64,000 bases of DNA, from assembly GCA_003162425.1 (NCBI GenBank), contig PMOK01000164.1, positions 1 to 64,000 of the forward strand. The letters run 5' to 3'. Of the stretch, positions 29,098-37,739 are shown piece by piece. The notes below the pieces were generated by a model. It was not told where the DNA came from and did no database searches. It saw only the letters and a list, made by a program, of their open reading frames with translations. This DNA is from Bryobacterales bacterium (lineage in GTDB: Bacteria; Acidobacteriota; Terriglobia; Bryobacterales; Bryobacteraceae). The position numbers and the translations under genes are program-made. The first letter of the stretch is position 1, and each line of letters starts with the position of its first letter.

Positions 29098-29376
29098 ATT
29101 GAATCAAATTTACTTTGGTGGCAACATCGTAGCACTGTATTTTTGAGAGCAACGGCCGCCAGAGTGTTCCTGTCCGGGCAAGCTGAACGATCCACTTACA
29201 CGCTGGCGCTGCGGGGCTATCGTCTTATGACAAAGAAAAAGAAAATCGTGATAGACCCATTTTGGTCCTCGGGTTACGCTCACCACAGGTTTCTCGCAAG
29301 TCCAGCAGGCAGTTCCGCACCTGTTGGCGGGCGATCCACTCCCGCGTAGGTGTGGCTGGGACGAAAGGAGTACCCC
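29098..29376. promoter_or_regulatory. Divergent intergenic region between the GH140-like gene and the TonB receptor
   Basis: This 279-base gap lies between two genes read away from one another, so it must hold a promoter for each. A rich AAAGGAG at 29364-29370 fixes the start of the receptor at GTG 29377. I see no convincing operator. Confidence 0.45.
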
Positions 29377-32300
29377 GTGAGGACATTGGTTGCGATAGCA
29401 GGCGCAATGATTTTTCTGGCACCCTTCGGCGCCAGCGCACAGGATCTCGCGAACATCAACGGTACAGTCACCGACCAATCCGGCGCGGTGGTTCCAACCG
29501 CCAACGTTACGGTGTCGAATCCTGACCGGGGCTTCGTCAGAAAGCTAGTCTCGGACTCGCAAGGCGAGTACACGGCCGCCCGCGTGCCAATTGGAAGCTA
29601 CGTGATTACTGTCGAAAAGGCGGGCTTTCAGAAACTAGTGCGCAGCGGGATCACACTGCAGGTGGGGCAGACACTGCGGGCTGACCTGCAACTCCAGGTG
29701 GGCTCCGCCACGCAGGAAGTGGTTGTGAATGCGAGCGCTACTAAGGTTGACACGGAATCGGGCGCAATTTCGGACGTCGTGACCGGGGCACAGGTCAGCC
29801 AACTCAACCTGAATGCGAGGAATTTCGCAAATCTCGCAACGCTGGTGCCAGGCGCCGCAACGCTCGGCAGCGGATTCGATTCCTCGCATGTGGGCGTGTT
29901 GGCGGATGCCGCCATCTCCTTCAACGGCCTTCCGGTCAACATCCAGAACTGGGAGGTGGACGGCACCAACAACATCGATCAAGGCTCAGGCAGCGGTTCC
30001 ATTATGACTTATCCGAGCGTCGATTCCATCGCTGAATTCCGCGTTTCCACATCAAACTATAGCGCGGAATACGGAAAATCCGGCGGCGCGAATATTGAGA
30101 TTGTGACCAAGTCCGGAACCCGCCAGTTTCACGGTACGCTGTTTGAGTTCGTGCGGAACGACAGATTTGACGCCAATGACTGGTTTATCAACCGCACCAT
30201 CACAGGCGACGGCAGTTCGGCGCCGCAAACCCCGCTCAAACGGAACAATTGGGGATTCACGTTAGGAGGTCCAATTTTCATCCCCGAGCACTATAACCAC
30301 GACAAGAACAAGACATTTTTTTTCGTCTCCGAAGAATGGCGCGAGAACCGGGAGGGAACCGTCATCAGCTCGAGTGTGCCCACCCTGAGCATGCGTGCGG
30401 GCGATTTCAGTCAATGCGATCCGGCCTCGCCCAATTACAATATAGTGGCCGCTTCCGGTTGCGCGATTCCGATTAACCCGAATACGAATTTGCCCTATCC
30501 CGGTGACAAGGTTCCTGTGGACCCCACGGCTCAGGCGCTGCTCAACGCACTGGTGCCATTGCCTAACAATGGGATCAACACTTACACGGCGGCGCCCAGC
30601 CTTCCGACGAGTTTCAGGGAGGACATGTTCAAGATTGACGAGAACATCACGGACAACATCCGTGCCTTCTTCCGTTATACTCAAGACGCTTTTGAGTCAG
30701 ATTTCGTCCCCACGCTATGGTCGTCCGCGAACTTCGGAACGGTGAAATCCAGGTGGACCAGCCCGGCCAAGTCGGCCGTGTTCCATCTGACGCAAAGCAT
30801 CCGTCCGGACCTGCTGAACGAGTTCATCGCAAGCTTCTCGGCGGACGTGAATACGGTAAACAATTTCACCGGTTTCGACTCACCGGCTGGATCCATTAAC
30901 AAGCCCTCTGGTTTCGCGATGAGTACGATTTTCCCGGCCAATCAGCTCCAGCCAAAACTGCCTGGGATCTCGTTAGCCGGCGGCGTTCCTTTTAACTTTG
31001 CCGAGTCGACGGGATTCGAGTTCTTCTTTTGGGATCCTCAACCGGCCATCAAGGACAACCTGGTCTGGAATCACGGCCGGCACACTCTGAAAACCGGCTT
31101 CTTCCTGCTCTATAACCACATCAATACAACCACTAACATCGGCTACAACACGCAAGGGTTCCTTTCGTTCGGGCCTGGCAACGGCTCCGCCATCAGCACC
31201 GGAAACGCACTCGCGGACATGGACCTGGGGCGCATTGCGAACTATCAGGAATACGGCAGAGTTGTAAATGGAAGCTTGCTGGGGGGTGCGGCGCTGGGCC
31301 ACTGGCGGCAGTGGGATTTCGAGCCCTACATCCAGGACGATTGGCATGTGACGCAGCATCTCACGCTGAACATGGGTCTGCGCTATTCCTGGCTAACTGC
31401 TTTTCACGACGTTGAAAATCCGACTAACGATTCCCTTTTCATCCCGTCGCTCTATAATCCGGCCAAGCAGGCGCAATTGGATTCGAACGGCAACCTGATA
31501 CCGGGCAGCGGAGCGAACTACCTGAACTACGGCAACGGGCTGGTCCAGTGCGGCTCCGGAGGAGTTCCGGAAGGCTGCTACAGGCCCCCTCGCGGCACGC
31601 TATCGCCGCGCTTCGGTTTCTCTTGGGATCCATTCGGAAAGAGCACAACGGCCATCCGCGGCGGCTATGCGCTCACCTGGGATAGCGGCAATCCCTTACA
31701 CAACGGAGCGGGCTTTAACGGGAACCCTCCCACCGCCACAAATCTTTTCGGGTATAACATTAACGGCTATCAAAACGTGGTGCCCGGTCCGTTGGGGCCG
31801 GCGAGTTTCTCAAACGTGAATGTCCCCAAATGGCAGGAGATCCAGCAGTTCAATGTGGGAATCCAGCATCAATTCCGGGGGAACAACGTGCTCAGTGTGA
31901 GCTATGTCGGGACGCTGGGCCGTCACCTGCAGCAGAATGTCAATATCAACCAGGTTCCCGTGGGCCTGGGTACGGAAAACGTTCCGGCGCTGGCGGGCAC
32001 GCCCGGTTGCGATGCGAAGGGAAATTGCAATGTCCAAAACATCCTGATCAACAACCTGGAGCCAACCGTTTTCTTCACACCGTATCGCGGTTACGCCGGC
32101 ATCGCGCAACGCCAGATGACCGGAAACTCCAACTACAATTCCCTTCAGGCGAATTTCCGGCACGCTTTTAGTTACGGCCTCACGTTCCAGGCGGCCTACA
32201 CCTGGGCGCATGAACTGGACAACATGTTCCAGGGCGGGAGCGCGAATTCCGGAGGGACCAATGGCATCAACGACTACGACCTGCACCGTTGGTACGGTAC

Positions 32301-32937
32301 CGGAGGATTGAATCAGTCGCAGATTCTGATTCTGAACTACGTGTATGAGCTGCCTTTCTTCAAAGACGCATCCAATCACTTCGTCCGCTACGCGCTGGGC
32401 GGCTGGGAGATCAGCGGCATCAGCAGTTTCCAAACTGGCACGCCAGTAGGGGTCTATTGCGGGATCAACGGTTTGTCCACCGGGGTTGGCGGACCCACGG
32501 GCTGCAACGCTCTGGGGCCACTTGGTATCAAGAAGGGCACGGTGGATGATCCCCAATTCGGTCCTACGCCGAGCTGGTTCGATCCCGGCCTGCTGGGCCA
32601 GGTGACCGTTGCACAGCTTGCGGCCAATAACGAGCCAGGGATGTTCGGCTATATCGGAAAATACGCCTTGACCGGGCCCGGGCGCAATAACTGGGACTTG
32701 GCCCTGATGAAAAACATTTCCATGCCGTGGTTCGGAGGCGAACACAGTTCGCTGCAGTTCCGCGCAGAGAGCTACAACACGTTCAACCACCCGCAATGGA
32801 CCGGGATAAACATCTTTTGCAGCAGTACAACCGCTCCCGGCGCCGCTTGCAACGGCAACCAGAACATTGGAAACGGCGAGGTGGCAAGTGCTGCCCCGCC
32901 ACGCATTCTGCAACTTGGTTTGAAATTTATTTTTTGA
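29377..32937 (+). CDS. Oar-type TonB-dependent receptor (1186 aa)
   Basis: Signal peptide at 1-22 (MIFLAPFGASAQ), carboxypeptidase-regulatory domain at about 25-110 (INGTVTDQSGAVVPTANVTV), plug-like region with SVDSIAEFRVSTSNYSAEYG and the typical TKSGTRQFHGTLFEF, then a barrel with ADNNW and RNNWDLALMKN, ending LGLKFIF. Same build as the receptor at 5619 but only distantly alike. GTG 29377 has AAAGGAG eight bases upstream; the open frame begins 27 bases earlier without one. Its stop lies 57 bases before the AraC start. The substrate could be a pectic or other plant sugar oligomer, judging by GH140-like neighbours. Confidence 0.9.
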   Translation: MRTLVAIAGAMIFLAPFGASAQDLANINGTVTDQSGAVVPTANVTVSNPDRGFVRKLVSDSQGEYTAARVPIGSYVITVEKAGFQKLVRSGITLQVGQTLRADLQLQVGSATQEVVVNASATKVDTESGAISDVVTGAQVSQLNLNARNFANLATLVPGAATLGSGFDSSHVGVLADAAISFNGLPVNIQNWEVDGTNNIDQGSGSGSIMTYPSVDSIAEFRVSTSNYSAEYGKSGGANIEIVTKSGTRQFHGTLFEFVRNDRFDANDWFINRTITGDGSSAPQTPLKRNNWGFTLGGPIFIPEHYNHDKNKTFFFVSEEWRENREGTVISSSVPTLSMRAGDFSQCDPASPNYNIVAASGCAIPINPNTNLPYPGDKVPVDPTAQALLNALVPLPNNGINTYTAAPSLPTSFREDMFKIDENITDNIRAFFRYTQDAFESDFVPTLWSSANFGTVKSRWTSPAKSAVFHLTQSIRPDLLNEFIASFSADVNTVNNFTGFDSPAGSINKPSGFAMSTIFPANQLQPKLPGISLAGGVPFNFAESTGFEFFFWDPQPAIKDNLVWNHGRHTLKTGFFLLYNHINTTTNIGYNTQGFLSFGPGNGSAISTGNALADMDLGRIANYQEYGRVVNGSLLGGAALGHWRQWDFEPYIQDDWHVTQHLTLNMGLRYSWLTAFHDVENPTNDSLFIPSLYNPAKQAQLDSNGNLIPGSGANYLNYGNGLVQCGSGGVPEGCYRPPRGTLSPRFGFSWDPFGKSTTAIRGGYALTWDSGNPLHNGAGFNGNPPTATNLFGYNINGYQNVVPGPLGPASFSNVNVPKWQEIQQFNVGIQHQFRGNNVLSVSYVGTLGRHLQQNVNINQVPVGLGTENVPALAGTPGCDAKGNCNVQNILINNLEPTVFFTPYRGYAGIAQRQMTGNSNYNSLQANFRHAFSYGLTFQAAYTWAHELDNMFQGGSANSGGTNGINDYDLHRWYGTGGLNQSQILILNYVYELPFFKDASNHFVRYALGGWEISGISSFQTGTPVGVYCGINGLSTGVGGPTGCNALGPLGIKKGTVDDPQFGPTPSWFDPGLLGQVTVAQLAANNEPGMFGYIGKYALTGPGRNNWDLALMKNISMPWFGGEHSSLQFRAESYNTFNHPQWTGINIFCSSTTAPGAACNGNQNIGNGEVASAAPPRILQLGLKFIF

Positions 32938-32993
32938 TGCGCGAAACCCGCCCAGTCGGCTATGATTACTGGGTACGGAGGGCGAAAGTGCCC

Positions 32994-33950
32994 ATGCGAA
33001 CGGAAAGAAGCGTGACCTGGCAGAGTGTCGATTCGTTTGTCGACCGCCAGATCAACTCCGAGAAATACCACGTCTGGCCGTTTGCTAATGCGTATCCGGT
33101 GGATGTGCGCTTCCTGATCCTGGATCGCCGGCACGACGTACCGTTGCATAGGCCGGATCATCTCGAGGTAGTGATTTTCGAATCCGGCGAACTCGGCTAC
33201 GAAGTGGAAGGCCGTTCGTGCACCGTGCACAAGAACGACATCATCGTAGTGGGAGACCGCATCCGCCACCGTTGCCTCCCGCTGGGCATCTCGCAGCGCG
33301 AGGCCAGGTCGGTGGTGCTCTCGTTTCTTCCCAACCTGCTTCACTCGGGCGCCCCGCTGGGCGACGACGTGCAATATCTGATGCCGTTCAATTTGCTCGG
33401 TTCTTCGTTTCCAAACGTGATTCCGGCAGGCACGGGGCTTTCGCGTGAGATTCTGGATTTCGTCGAGCGCATCCGGAATGAATTGCCGGGGGCTTCCGAA
33501 CGCTCTCGTCTCGCGATCAAGACATATTTAAGGATGATCCTGCTGGCCCTGGTAAATCACTACTCAGAGCTAGGCGCGACGCGCGAGTCAATTTACCAGC
33601 ATGAGAGTAACGCTCGGCGATTGGCGCCGCTACTGGAGCGCATCGAGCAGCGCTATAGCGAACCGATCCGGGTAAACGACGCTGCCCGGCTTTGTGCGAT
33701 GAGCGACTGCTCGTTCATGCATCTGTTCAAAGATGTGACCGGCCAGTCTTTTGTGGCCTACCTGAATAATTTCCGCGTAGCGCGGGCTCAAGATTTGCTG
33801 GCGTCTTCCGACCAAGCTATTTCCGAGATCAGCCTGGAAACCGGATTCTGCAACCAGAGCTACTTCGGTGTCATCTTCCGGCGCATCACTGGTATAACGC
33901 CGCTCCAGTACCGCATGAGTCATAGGCGACCCCGCAAAGCCGCTAACTGA
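32994..33950 (+). CDS. AraC-family transcriptional regulator with cupin sensor
   Basis: The N-terminal cupin-like region (about 40-140) holds RPDHLEVVIFESGELGYEV and HKNDIIVVGDRIRHRC. The C-terminal HTH pair at about 225-310 includes IRVNDAARLCAMSDCSFMHLF, FVAYLNNFRVARAQDLLASSD, and ISEISLETGFCNQSYFGVIF. It should bind a small ligand and turn on transport or catabolic genes; the receptor just upstream and the SDR-APC-aminotransferase cluster are candidates. I favour ATG 32994, with GGAGG upstream at 12 bases; ATG 32937, sharing one base of the receptor stop, would add 19 residues. It faces a convergent SDR gene. Confidence 0.8.
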   Translation: MRTERSVTWQSVDSFVDRQINSEKYHVWPFANAYPVDVRFLILDRRHDVPLHRPDHLEVVIFESGELGYEVEGRSCTVHKNDIIVVGDRIRHRCLPLGISQREARSVVLSFLPNLLHSGAPLGDDVQYLMPFNLLGSSFPNVIPAGTGLSREILDFVERIRNELPGASERSRLAIKTYLRMILLALVNHYSELGATRESIYQHESNARRLAPLLERIEQRYSEPIRVNDAARLCAMSDCSFMHLFKDVTGQSFVAYLNNFRVARAQDLLASSDQAISEISLETGFCNQSYFGVIFRRITGITPLQYRMSHRRPRKAAN

Positions 33951-33981
33951 GCCGCGCGCGTAAGCAAGCGTTGGTAAAATC

Positions 33982-34053
33982 GGTTGGCAGGCGAAAGCGC
34001 CTGCCCCACACTCTTCCACCGCAACGTGGGGCAGACGCTTCCGTCTGCCAACC
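33982..34053. terminator. Large nested hairpin, probable two-way terminator
   Basis: A 28-base arm at 33982-34009 (GGTTGGCAGGCG to CTGCCCCAC) pairs with 34026-34053 (GTGGGGCAGACG to GTCTGCCAACC) with few mismatches. Each arm is also palindromic in itself. The position between the ends of two convergent genes, and a T-run at 34061, suit termination; it also resembles a REP-type element. Confidence 0.6.
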
Positions 34054-34077
34054 CGGCGATTTTTTCGCAGCTTCGCC

Positions 34078-34833
34078 TTAGACCGCAGTCAGCCCGCCGT
34101 CCACCGTGAAAATGCCTCCCACGCAGTAATCTGAATCTTCAGAAGCTAGAAAAACCGCGATCCCTGCCAGGTCCTGCGGCGTCCCCAGTCTACGCGCCGG
34201 CGCGATCTCCGCGAAGTGCTTCCGCATCTGGGGATCGGAAAGCTCAACCGCATTCATAGGCGTGTCGATGGTGCCGGGGATAATCGCGTTGACCCGAATG
34301 TGGTGAGGTGCGTAATCCGCTGCCATGGCCCGCATGAGCCCGATCACGCCGCCCTTGCTGGTGCTATAAGCGGTCAGGCGAGTGAAGCCGAAAATACCCG
34401 TTGGCGATGCCACGTGGATGACGGACCCGCTGCCTTGCCGCAACATTGTTGGGATGACGTACTTCGAGCACAGCCAGTATCCGCGCAGATTCACGGCCAT
34501 GGTGCGGTCCCAAGCCTCGTTGCTTAACTCATGCGCTGGCGCTTCCTCATGCACCAGCAGCACCGCAGCGTTGTTGCAGAGAATATCGATTCGTCCGTAG
34601 CGATCGAGGGCTTTCCCGGTCATCGCTTGGACTTGCGCTTCGTCAGAAACATCGGTTTGGACAAACAGCGCTTCGCCGCCTTTCGAAATCGCTTGTGCCG
34701 CGGATTCTCCGTTGGTGGTGTCGACTTCAGCTATCACCACGGCCGCTCCCTCGGCGCCGAAACGCTCGGCAATGGCCCGGCCGATGCCAGCGCCCGCACC
34801 GGTGACGATTGCGACTTTGTTCTTCAATCGCAT
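34078..34833 (-). CDS. Short-chain dehydrogenase/reductase
   Basis: Classical SDR of 252 residues: TGAGAGIGRAIAERFG cofactor loop near the N-terminus, DVSDEAQV, NNAAVLLVHEE, the active-site Ser in SVIHVASPTG, the Tyr-Lys pair in TAYSTSKGG, and IPGTIDTPMNAV near the end. ATG 34833 has GAGGTAAGC before it and lies just past the APC transporter stop, so it is the third gene of an aminotransferase-transporter-SDR operon. With a transaminase upstream it probably oxidises or reduces an aldehyde/alcohol or hydroxy-acid intermediate. The substrate is unknown. Confidence 0.85.
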   Translation of the reverse strand: MRLKNKVAIVTGAGAGIGRAIAERFGAEGAAVVIAEVDTTNGESAAQAISKGGEALFVQTDVSDEAQVQAMTGKALDRYGRIDILCNNAAVLLVHEEAPAHELSNEAWDRTMAVNLRGYWLCSKYVIPTMLRQGSGSVIHVASPTGIFGFTRLTAYSTSKGGVIGLMRAMAADYAPHHIRVNAIIPGTIDTPMNAVELSDPQMRKHFAEIAPARRLGTPQDLAGIAVFLASEDSDYCVGGIFTVDGGLTAV

Positions 34834-34835
34834 GC

Positions 34836-36206
34836 TTACCTCATGTTCAGTTTTCGCTTGAAGCCGCCGGTCTGCACCGCCAGGTATACGATACCCGCCA
34901 CGGTCCACCATGCACCCACACGCATGGCCAACGGCGAAATGCTCAACCAGATATAGAAGCAGATCACAAAACCCAGCACCGGACAAACCAGATTGGTCCA
35001 GATGCCGGAACCGCTTCGTTCCCGCAGGCGCACGAAGTAATGGCTGATCACCGAAACATTTACCGCCATGAACCCCAAACAGGCGCCGAAATTCACCAGC
35101 TCCGCGCTCTGGTCCAAGTCGAAAATCAGCGCTCCCACACAAGCGAGACTGCCCATCAGGAGAACGCTATAGATGGGCGTGCGCAGTACCGGGTGGACGT
35201 AACCGAACAAAACGTGCGGGAGGCGGCCATCCCGCGCCATGCCGAACAAAAGTCGTGACGCGCTGGCCTGGCTGGTGATGCCGCTAGCCCAGGCTTGGCC
35301 AATCACCAGGAACGCAATCAGAAAAAACAGGCCCGCGCCTCCAATCAGGCGCCCCACATCGGAGAAGGCGGTTTCGATAGGGTTGAATTTCGAATAGTCG
35401 GGCCAAATCAATTGTCCAAGGTAGGTCTGGAGAATGAAGAGAACGCCGGCGATGAAACAAACCAACACGGTTGCGCGTCCCACATTTTTTTTTGGATCCT
35501 TGGAATCCTCGGCCAGCGTGGAGATCCCGTCAAATCCCAGAAACGAGAGCACCGCGATTGGAGTGGCCGACATAATGGCGGCCATCGAAAAGGTTTGTGG
35601 ATCGTAAAACGGCTTTATCGACATCAGTGTTCCCGCGCCGGTTCCACCCAGCAGCGCGCGAACAGCCGCGGCGACAAACCACACGATAGAAATGGACAGG
35701 ACGCCATTGAAGACGATGGTGGCGCGCGAAGTCATCTCGATTCCGGCGAGATTGATTCCGGTCATAGTGGCGGCTGTGATCAGCACCCAAACCGAGTAAG
35801 GCACCGAGGGCGCGAGCTTGTTGGATGTAACGGCAGCGACGATGACGCACAGCATCGGCATCAGCAGGTAGTCCAGGATCATGATCCAGCCGGCCAGATA
35901 GCCAGCCACCGGGTGGATCGCGCGGGAGGCATAGGCATAGGTTGATCCGGCTTCCGGGAACGCAGCGGCCATGCGCCCGTAGCTTACGGCGGTGAAGCTG
36001 ATGGCCAACATCGCAACGAGATATACCATCGCGAAATGGCCATGCGATTTTACCGAGCCCACTCCGAAGAAAGTGTAAGGCGCGGTGGGTCCCACGAATG
36101 CCAGTCCAAAAAGCACCAGCGCCCATAGAGACAGTACGGGCTTGAATGCGTGCCCGCCGCTAGTGGGGCTGGCTTCAGATGGCGTGGAGTGGGCCGGGGC
36201 TTTCAA
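34836..36206 (-). CDS. APC-superfamily amino acid/amine permease
   Basis: A 456-residue membrane protein with about twelve hydrophobic segments, starting LWALVLFGLAFVGPTAPYT and with the APC helices VYLVAMLAISFTAVSYGRM, YLAGWIMILDYLLMP, and LSFLGFDGISTLAEDSK. It should import an amino acid or amine by proton or sodium coupling. The TTG start at 36206 overlaps the stop of the aminotransferase gene (TTGA). The unit aminotransferase, permease, SDR suggests use of an exogenous amine or beta-amino acid. The start codon is weakly supported but no in-frame ATG keeps helix 1 intact. Confidence 0.85.
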   Translation of the reverse strand: MKAPAHSTPSEASPTSGGHAFKPVLSLWALVLFGLAFVGPTAPYTFFGVGSVKSHGHFAMVYLVAMLAISFTAVSYGRMAAAFPEAGSTYAYASRAIHPVAGYLAGWIMILDYLLMPMLCVIVAAVTSNKLAPSVPYSVWVLITAATMTGINLAGIEMTSRATIVFNGVLSISIVWFVAAAVRALLGGTGAGTLMSIKPFYDPQTFSMAAIMSATPIAVLSFLGFDGISTLAEDSKDPKKNVGRATVLVCFIAGVLFILQTYLGQLIWPDYSKFNPIETAFSDVGRLIGGAGLFFLIAFLVIGQAWASGITSQASASRLLFGMARDGRLPHVLFGYVHPVLRTPIYSVLLMGSLACVGALIFDLDQSAELVNFGACLGFMAVNVSVISHYFVRLRERSGSGIWTNLVCPVLGFVICFYIWLSISPLAMRVGAWWTVAGIVYLAVQTGGFKRKLNMR

Positions 36207-37555
36207 CGGGCGACGCCGGCAGGCTCCGGTGCCGCGCGTTTCACTTTTTGCCTATCTACTTCCTGTTGGATGAAGGCCACGGTATCGGAGCAAATTTCAA
36301 GCATCTGCTTAAAGTCGGCCTCAGGCGTGGTCAACGGCGGCTTGAATTTCAGAACGTTGGCGCCAATACCACCGAATTGCGTAATCAGACCGTGGTCCAG
36401 CGCGTATTCCCAGGCCTTGCGGCACGCGGTTGTGGCAGGGCCTTTGGTCTCGCGATCTTCGACAAAGTCGACGCCGATAAATAAACCGGGACCGCGCACA
36501 TCGCCGATCACTTCATAGCGTCGGGCGAGCTGGCGGAACCATTCTGTCGCTTCCGCGCCCAGCACGCGTGCCCGTTCGGCCAGATTCTCTTTCTCCACAA
36601 TATCCAGTACGGCCAATCCGGCCGCCGCCGCAACAGGTTGGTTCATGAACGTGAGCATGTGCCAGGCTTCCGATTCCAGCGTGTCCGGGATCAGGTCCTT
36701 GCGGGTAGTGAAGGTGCCGATGGGAAATCCGCCGCCCAGGGCTTTGCCGGCCACCAGAATATCCGGTCGAACATCGAACAGATCCGAGGCCCACGTTGCA
36801 CCGCAGCGAGCTAGGCCGGTCTGGATCTCGTCCACGATCAGCAGCACGCCGCGCTCGCGGCAGACTCGCTGGATGCCGCGATAGTATTCCGCGGGGAACA
36901 AAGAGTGACCGTTCGGGCCCTGCACAATTTCCATCAGGAACGCGGCAACTTGTCCGGAGCTGGCCCCATCCAAATCGGCTTCCAGCGCATGCACTGCCGC
37001 GCGCCAGTTCTCAGGACCTTCACCCAAGGGAGGGCGGTAGGAATCAGCCGAAGGGATCTGGCGAAACGCCGGCCATCGTATTGCACCTGGCAACCAACTC
37101 CGCATCGCAGGCATTCCCGTGAGTCCCATCGTAGCGAGCGACATACCGTGATAGGCGCCAGTGAGCGAGATCACTTCCACCCGTCCGGTCACGCGGATAG
37201 CGAACTTGATGGCCGCCTCCACCGCTTCGCCGCCGCCGGTACAAATGAAAGTTTTGGTCAATCCATGAGGCGTAATCGCGGCCAGCCTGCGGCAGAACTC
37301 GATGACCGGTACGCTCTCGTGCAAAATGTTGGTGGAAGGAAGCTTCGCCATCTGACGAGCCACCGCCTCAGCCACCGCGGGATGCGCGTGACCCACCATG
37401 GCCGGACCGGCCGAGCCGGACATCGTGTCCAAATACATTTTTCCGTCAAGATCCCAGAGCCGGGATCCTTCGCCCCGATCGAAGATCAGCGATTTTTCTT
37501 TCTTGACAGCGTGCAAAACATAGTCGTTTGATAGGGACCTGTAATCTGTAGTCAC
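36203..37555 (-). CDS. Class III PLP aminotransferase
   Basis: A fold-type I transaminase of the class III type: IFDRGEGSRLWDLDGKMYLD near the N-terminus, ICTGGGEAVEAAIKFA, the Asp in VDEIQTGLAR, the Schiff-base lysine K271 in VAGKALGGG, and FMNQPVAAAAGLAVLD. It would convert an amine or omega-amino acid with a keto acid acceptor. I set the start at GTG 37555, which has GGAGG and GAAGA just upstream; an upstream ATG frame adds 20 residues without homology. It leads a three-gene operon and shares its upstream region with the divergent GH140-like gene. Confidence 0.85.
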   Translation of the reverse strand: MTTDYRSLSNDYVLHAVKKEKSLIFDRGEGSRLWDLDGKMYLDTMSGSAGPAMVGHAHPAVAEAVARQMAKLPSTNILHESVPVIEFCRRLAAITPHGLTKTFICTGGGEAVEAAIKFAIRVTGRVEVISLTGAYHGMSLATMGLTGMPAMRSWLPGAIRWPAFRQIPSADSYRPPLGEGPENWRAAVHALEADLDGASSGQVAAFLMEIVQGPNGHSLFPAEYYRGIQRVCRERGVLLIVDEIQTGLARCGATWASDLFDVRPDILVAGKALGGGFPIGTFTTRKDLIPDTLESEAWHMLTFMNQPVAAAAGLAVLDIVEKENLAERARVLGAEATEWFRQLARRYEVIGDVRGPGLFIGVDFVEDRETKGPATTACRKAWEYALDHGLITQFGGIGANVLKFKPPLTTPEADFKQMLEICSDTVAFIQQEVDRQKVKRAAPEPAGVAR

Positions 37556-37639
37556 TCTTCCCTCCGCAGCCTGAGCGGGCCGACGCATCCGTTCTAACGC
37601 AGATCCGAGCGCCATATCTATTAAGAAACCACGAATTTC

Positions 37640-37735
37640 TGTCGGAAGGCGGGCCTCACCATAGAGGATACGTTTCCGACAAAATTAGATTGGAAGTTTA
37701 TATACGCCGGACCCGCACGCGAATACCGTTGGTAT
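37640..37735. promoter_or_regulatory. Inverted repeats in the divergent promoter region
   Basis: TGTCGGAA (37640-37647) and TTCCGACA (37674-37681) are reverse complements 26 bases apart. A 13-base palindrome ATACC-GTT-GGTAT (37723-37735) ends four bases before the ATG at 37740. The gap between two divergent transcription units is 184 bases. They could be operators for a local regulator; which one is not shown by the sequence. Confidence 0.4.
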
Positions 37736-37739
37736 ACGG

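Noticed and set aside
31810-32913. Minus-strand open frame (367 aa)
   Set aside because: Shadow of the second TonB receptor, with no start signal or motif.
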